Assembly: GCF_003184185.1 (NCBI RefSeq)
Contig: NZ_QHJG01000067.1
Location: 1-7,494 of the forward strand
Reading direction: 5' to 3'
Length of the DNA stretch: 7,494 bases
Origin: Legionella qingyii
Lineage (GTDB): Bacteria; Pseudomonadota; Gammaproteobacteria; Legionellales; Legionellaceae
The translations under genes were made by a program, and so were the position numbers. The notes below the pieces were generated by a model. It did not search any database. It saw nothing but the letters and a program-made list of their open reading frames with translations, and was not told where the DNA came from. Positions 6,777 through 7,494 of the stretch are shown here, piece by piece. Each line of letters starts with the position of its first letter. Position 1 is the stretch's first letter.

Positions 6777-7494
6777 ATAAATGTATAACCAGTCTATTGC
6801 TGTTAAGCATGAGTTTAAAGGTGAGTGCTAATGTAAGCCAAGATTTGGATAATTTTTTTAATGGGATTGGTTATGCATCGAACGTGACCTCGCCTGCTGT
6901 CTTTGAATCGCAAGCAGCGGGATTTTTTGGTGGTGGTTCATTGTATGCTCGCAATCAGGTGCGTCAATACCAACTCGTACAATTGGATTTACCAAACTAT
7001 CGAGCCGGATGTGGTGGGATTGATTTGTTTACTGGAAGTATGAGTTTCTTAAGTGAGCAAAAGCTCGTTGATTTGGGTAAATCGGTGATGACCAATGCCG
7101 GTGCCTATGCAGTGGATGTGATGCTTGCTTCCACAGTACCTGAGCTTAAGCAGGTACGAGATTATTTGCAGCAACTCGAACAAATGGCTAATCATGCTAG
7201 TATCAATTCCTGCCAGCTTTCGCAAAATATGGTTGGCGGTATTTGGCCAAAGACCGCAGAAAGCCAGCAGAAAATCTGCAAAGACCAGGCGGCTTTAGGC
7301 AAAGAGGGATTATTTAGTGATTATGTTAAAGCACGGATGGCTTGTTCTGGCAGTGGTTTTGATAACGTAATGAATAAGGCATCCCAAGATCCAGAGCGTA
7401 AAAAGCAAGTTGTTTTAAACAAAAATCTGGTGTGGTCACTTTTGCAAGCTAAGTCCTTCTTAAATAGCGACCAGGAACTTTCCGAAATGGTGAT
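6773..7494 (+). CDS. traH: TraH, F-type T4SS pilus-assembly protein (3' partial, N-terminal part)
   Basis: The frame stays open to the window end and encodes 240 complete residues; family members are about 450-480, so roughly half is present. TraH is a periplasmic/outer-membrane-associated protein needed for F-pilus assembly, working with TraF and TraU. A signal peptide ends near VSA (residues 17-19). The mature start DLDNFFNGIGYASNVTSP and the block AGCGGIDLFTGSMSFL around Cys80 are the classic TraH N-terminal signatures. GGGSLYARNQV and the segment with Cys147, Cys169 and Cys191 also fit. The four cysteines of the mature part are candidate disulfide clients. ATG 6773 overlaps the trbB stop by 4 bases and has AAGGAG (6759-6764) 8 bases upstream. 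The order trbB-traH is as in F without trbJ and trbF in between. traG would be expected next, outside the window. Confidence 0.95.
   Translation, partial: MNKCITSLLLLSMSLKVSANVSQDLDNFFNGIGYASNVTSPAVFESQAAGFFGGGSLYARNQVRQYQLVQLDLPNYRAGCGGIDLFTGSMSFLSEQKLVDLGKSVMTNAGAYAVDVMLASTVPELKQVRDYLQQLEQMANHASINSCQLSQNMVGGIWPKTAESQQKICKDQAALGKEGLFSDYVKARMACSGSGFDNVMNKASQDPERKKQVVLNKNLVWSLLQAKSFLNSDQELSEMV

Overview
The window is an uninterrupted stretch of an F-type conjugative type IV secretion system (T4SS) operon. Nine genes lie on the + strand in this order: traC (5' end cut off by the window), trbI, traW, traU, trbC, traN, traF, trbB, traH (3' end cut off). No gene is supported on the - strand. There is no cargo gene, insertion sequence, RNA gene, CRISPR array, origin or terminator. 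The longest non-coding interval is 14 bases (3393-3406), so there is no intergenic region to describe.

Organism: the order and protein families are those of F-like conjugative elements of Gammaproteobacteria. The DNA is moderately AT-rich, and the proteins look clearly diverged from the enterobacterial F set. The gene set lacks the F accessory genes trbE, trbA, artA and traQ between these core genes. This compact form is what I associate with plasmids and integrative elements of Legionella and related aquatic gammaproteobacteria. That assignment is inference; the window does not show whether the element is a plasmid or is integrated.

Layout: 1-1461 encodes the C-terminal ATPase half of TraC, the cytoplasmic motor for pilus assembly. 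1452-3829 holds TrbI, TraW, TraU and TrbC, the inner-membrane and periplasmic pilus-assembly proteins. 3822-5528 encodes TraN, the cysteine-rich outer-membrane mating-pair stabilisation protein. 5521-6776 holds two thioredoxin-fold periplasmic proteins: TraF has lost its CXXC, and TrbB keeps it as CPHC. 6773-7494 starts TraH, another periplasmic pilus-assembly protein.

How they work together: TraC drives pilus assembly. TraW, TraU, TrbC, TraF and TraH form the F-specific periplasmic/outer-membrane set for pilus extension and retraction. TraN contacts the recipient cell. TrbB most likely catalyses disulfide formation or isomerisation in the cysteine-rich clients (TraN, TraU, TraH, TraW). Adjacent genes overlap by 4-11 bases at seven of the eight junctions, consistent with one transcript and translational coupling, with the promoter upstream of the window.

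This is a known system type. I found no undescribed system here. The most interesting details are the degenerate CXXC of TraF beside the intact one of TrbB, and the divergent candidate receptor-binding region of TraN.
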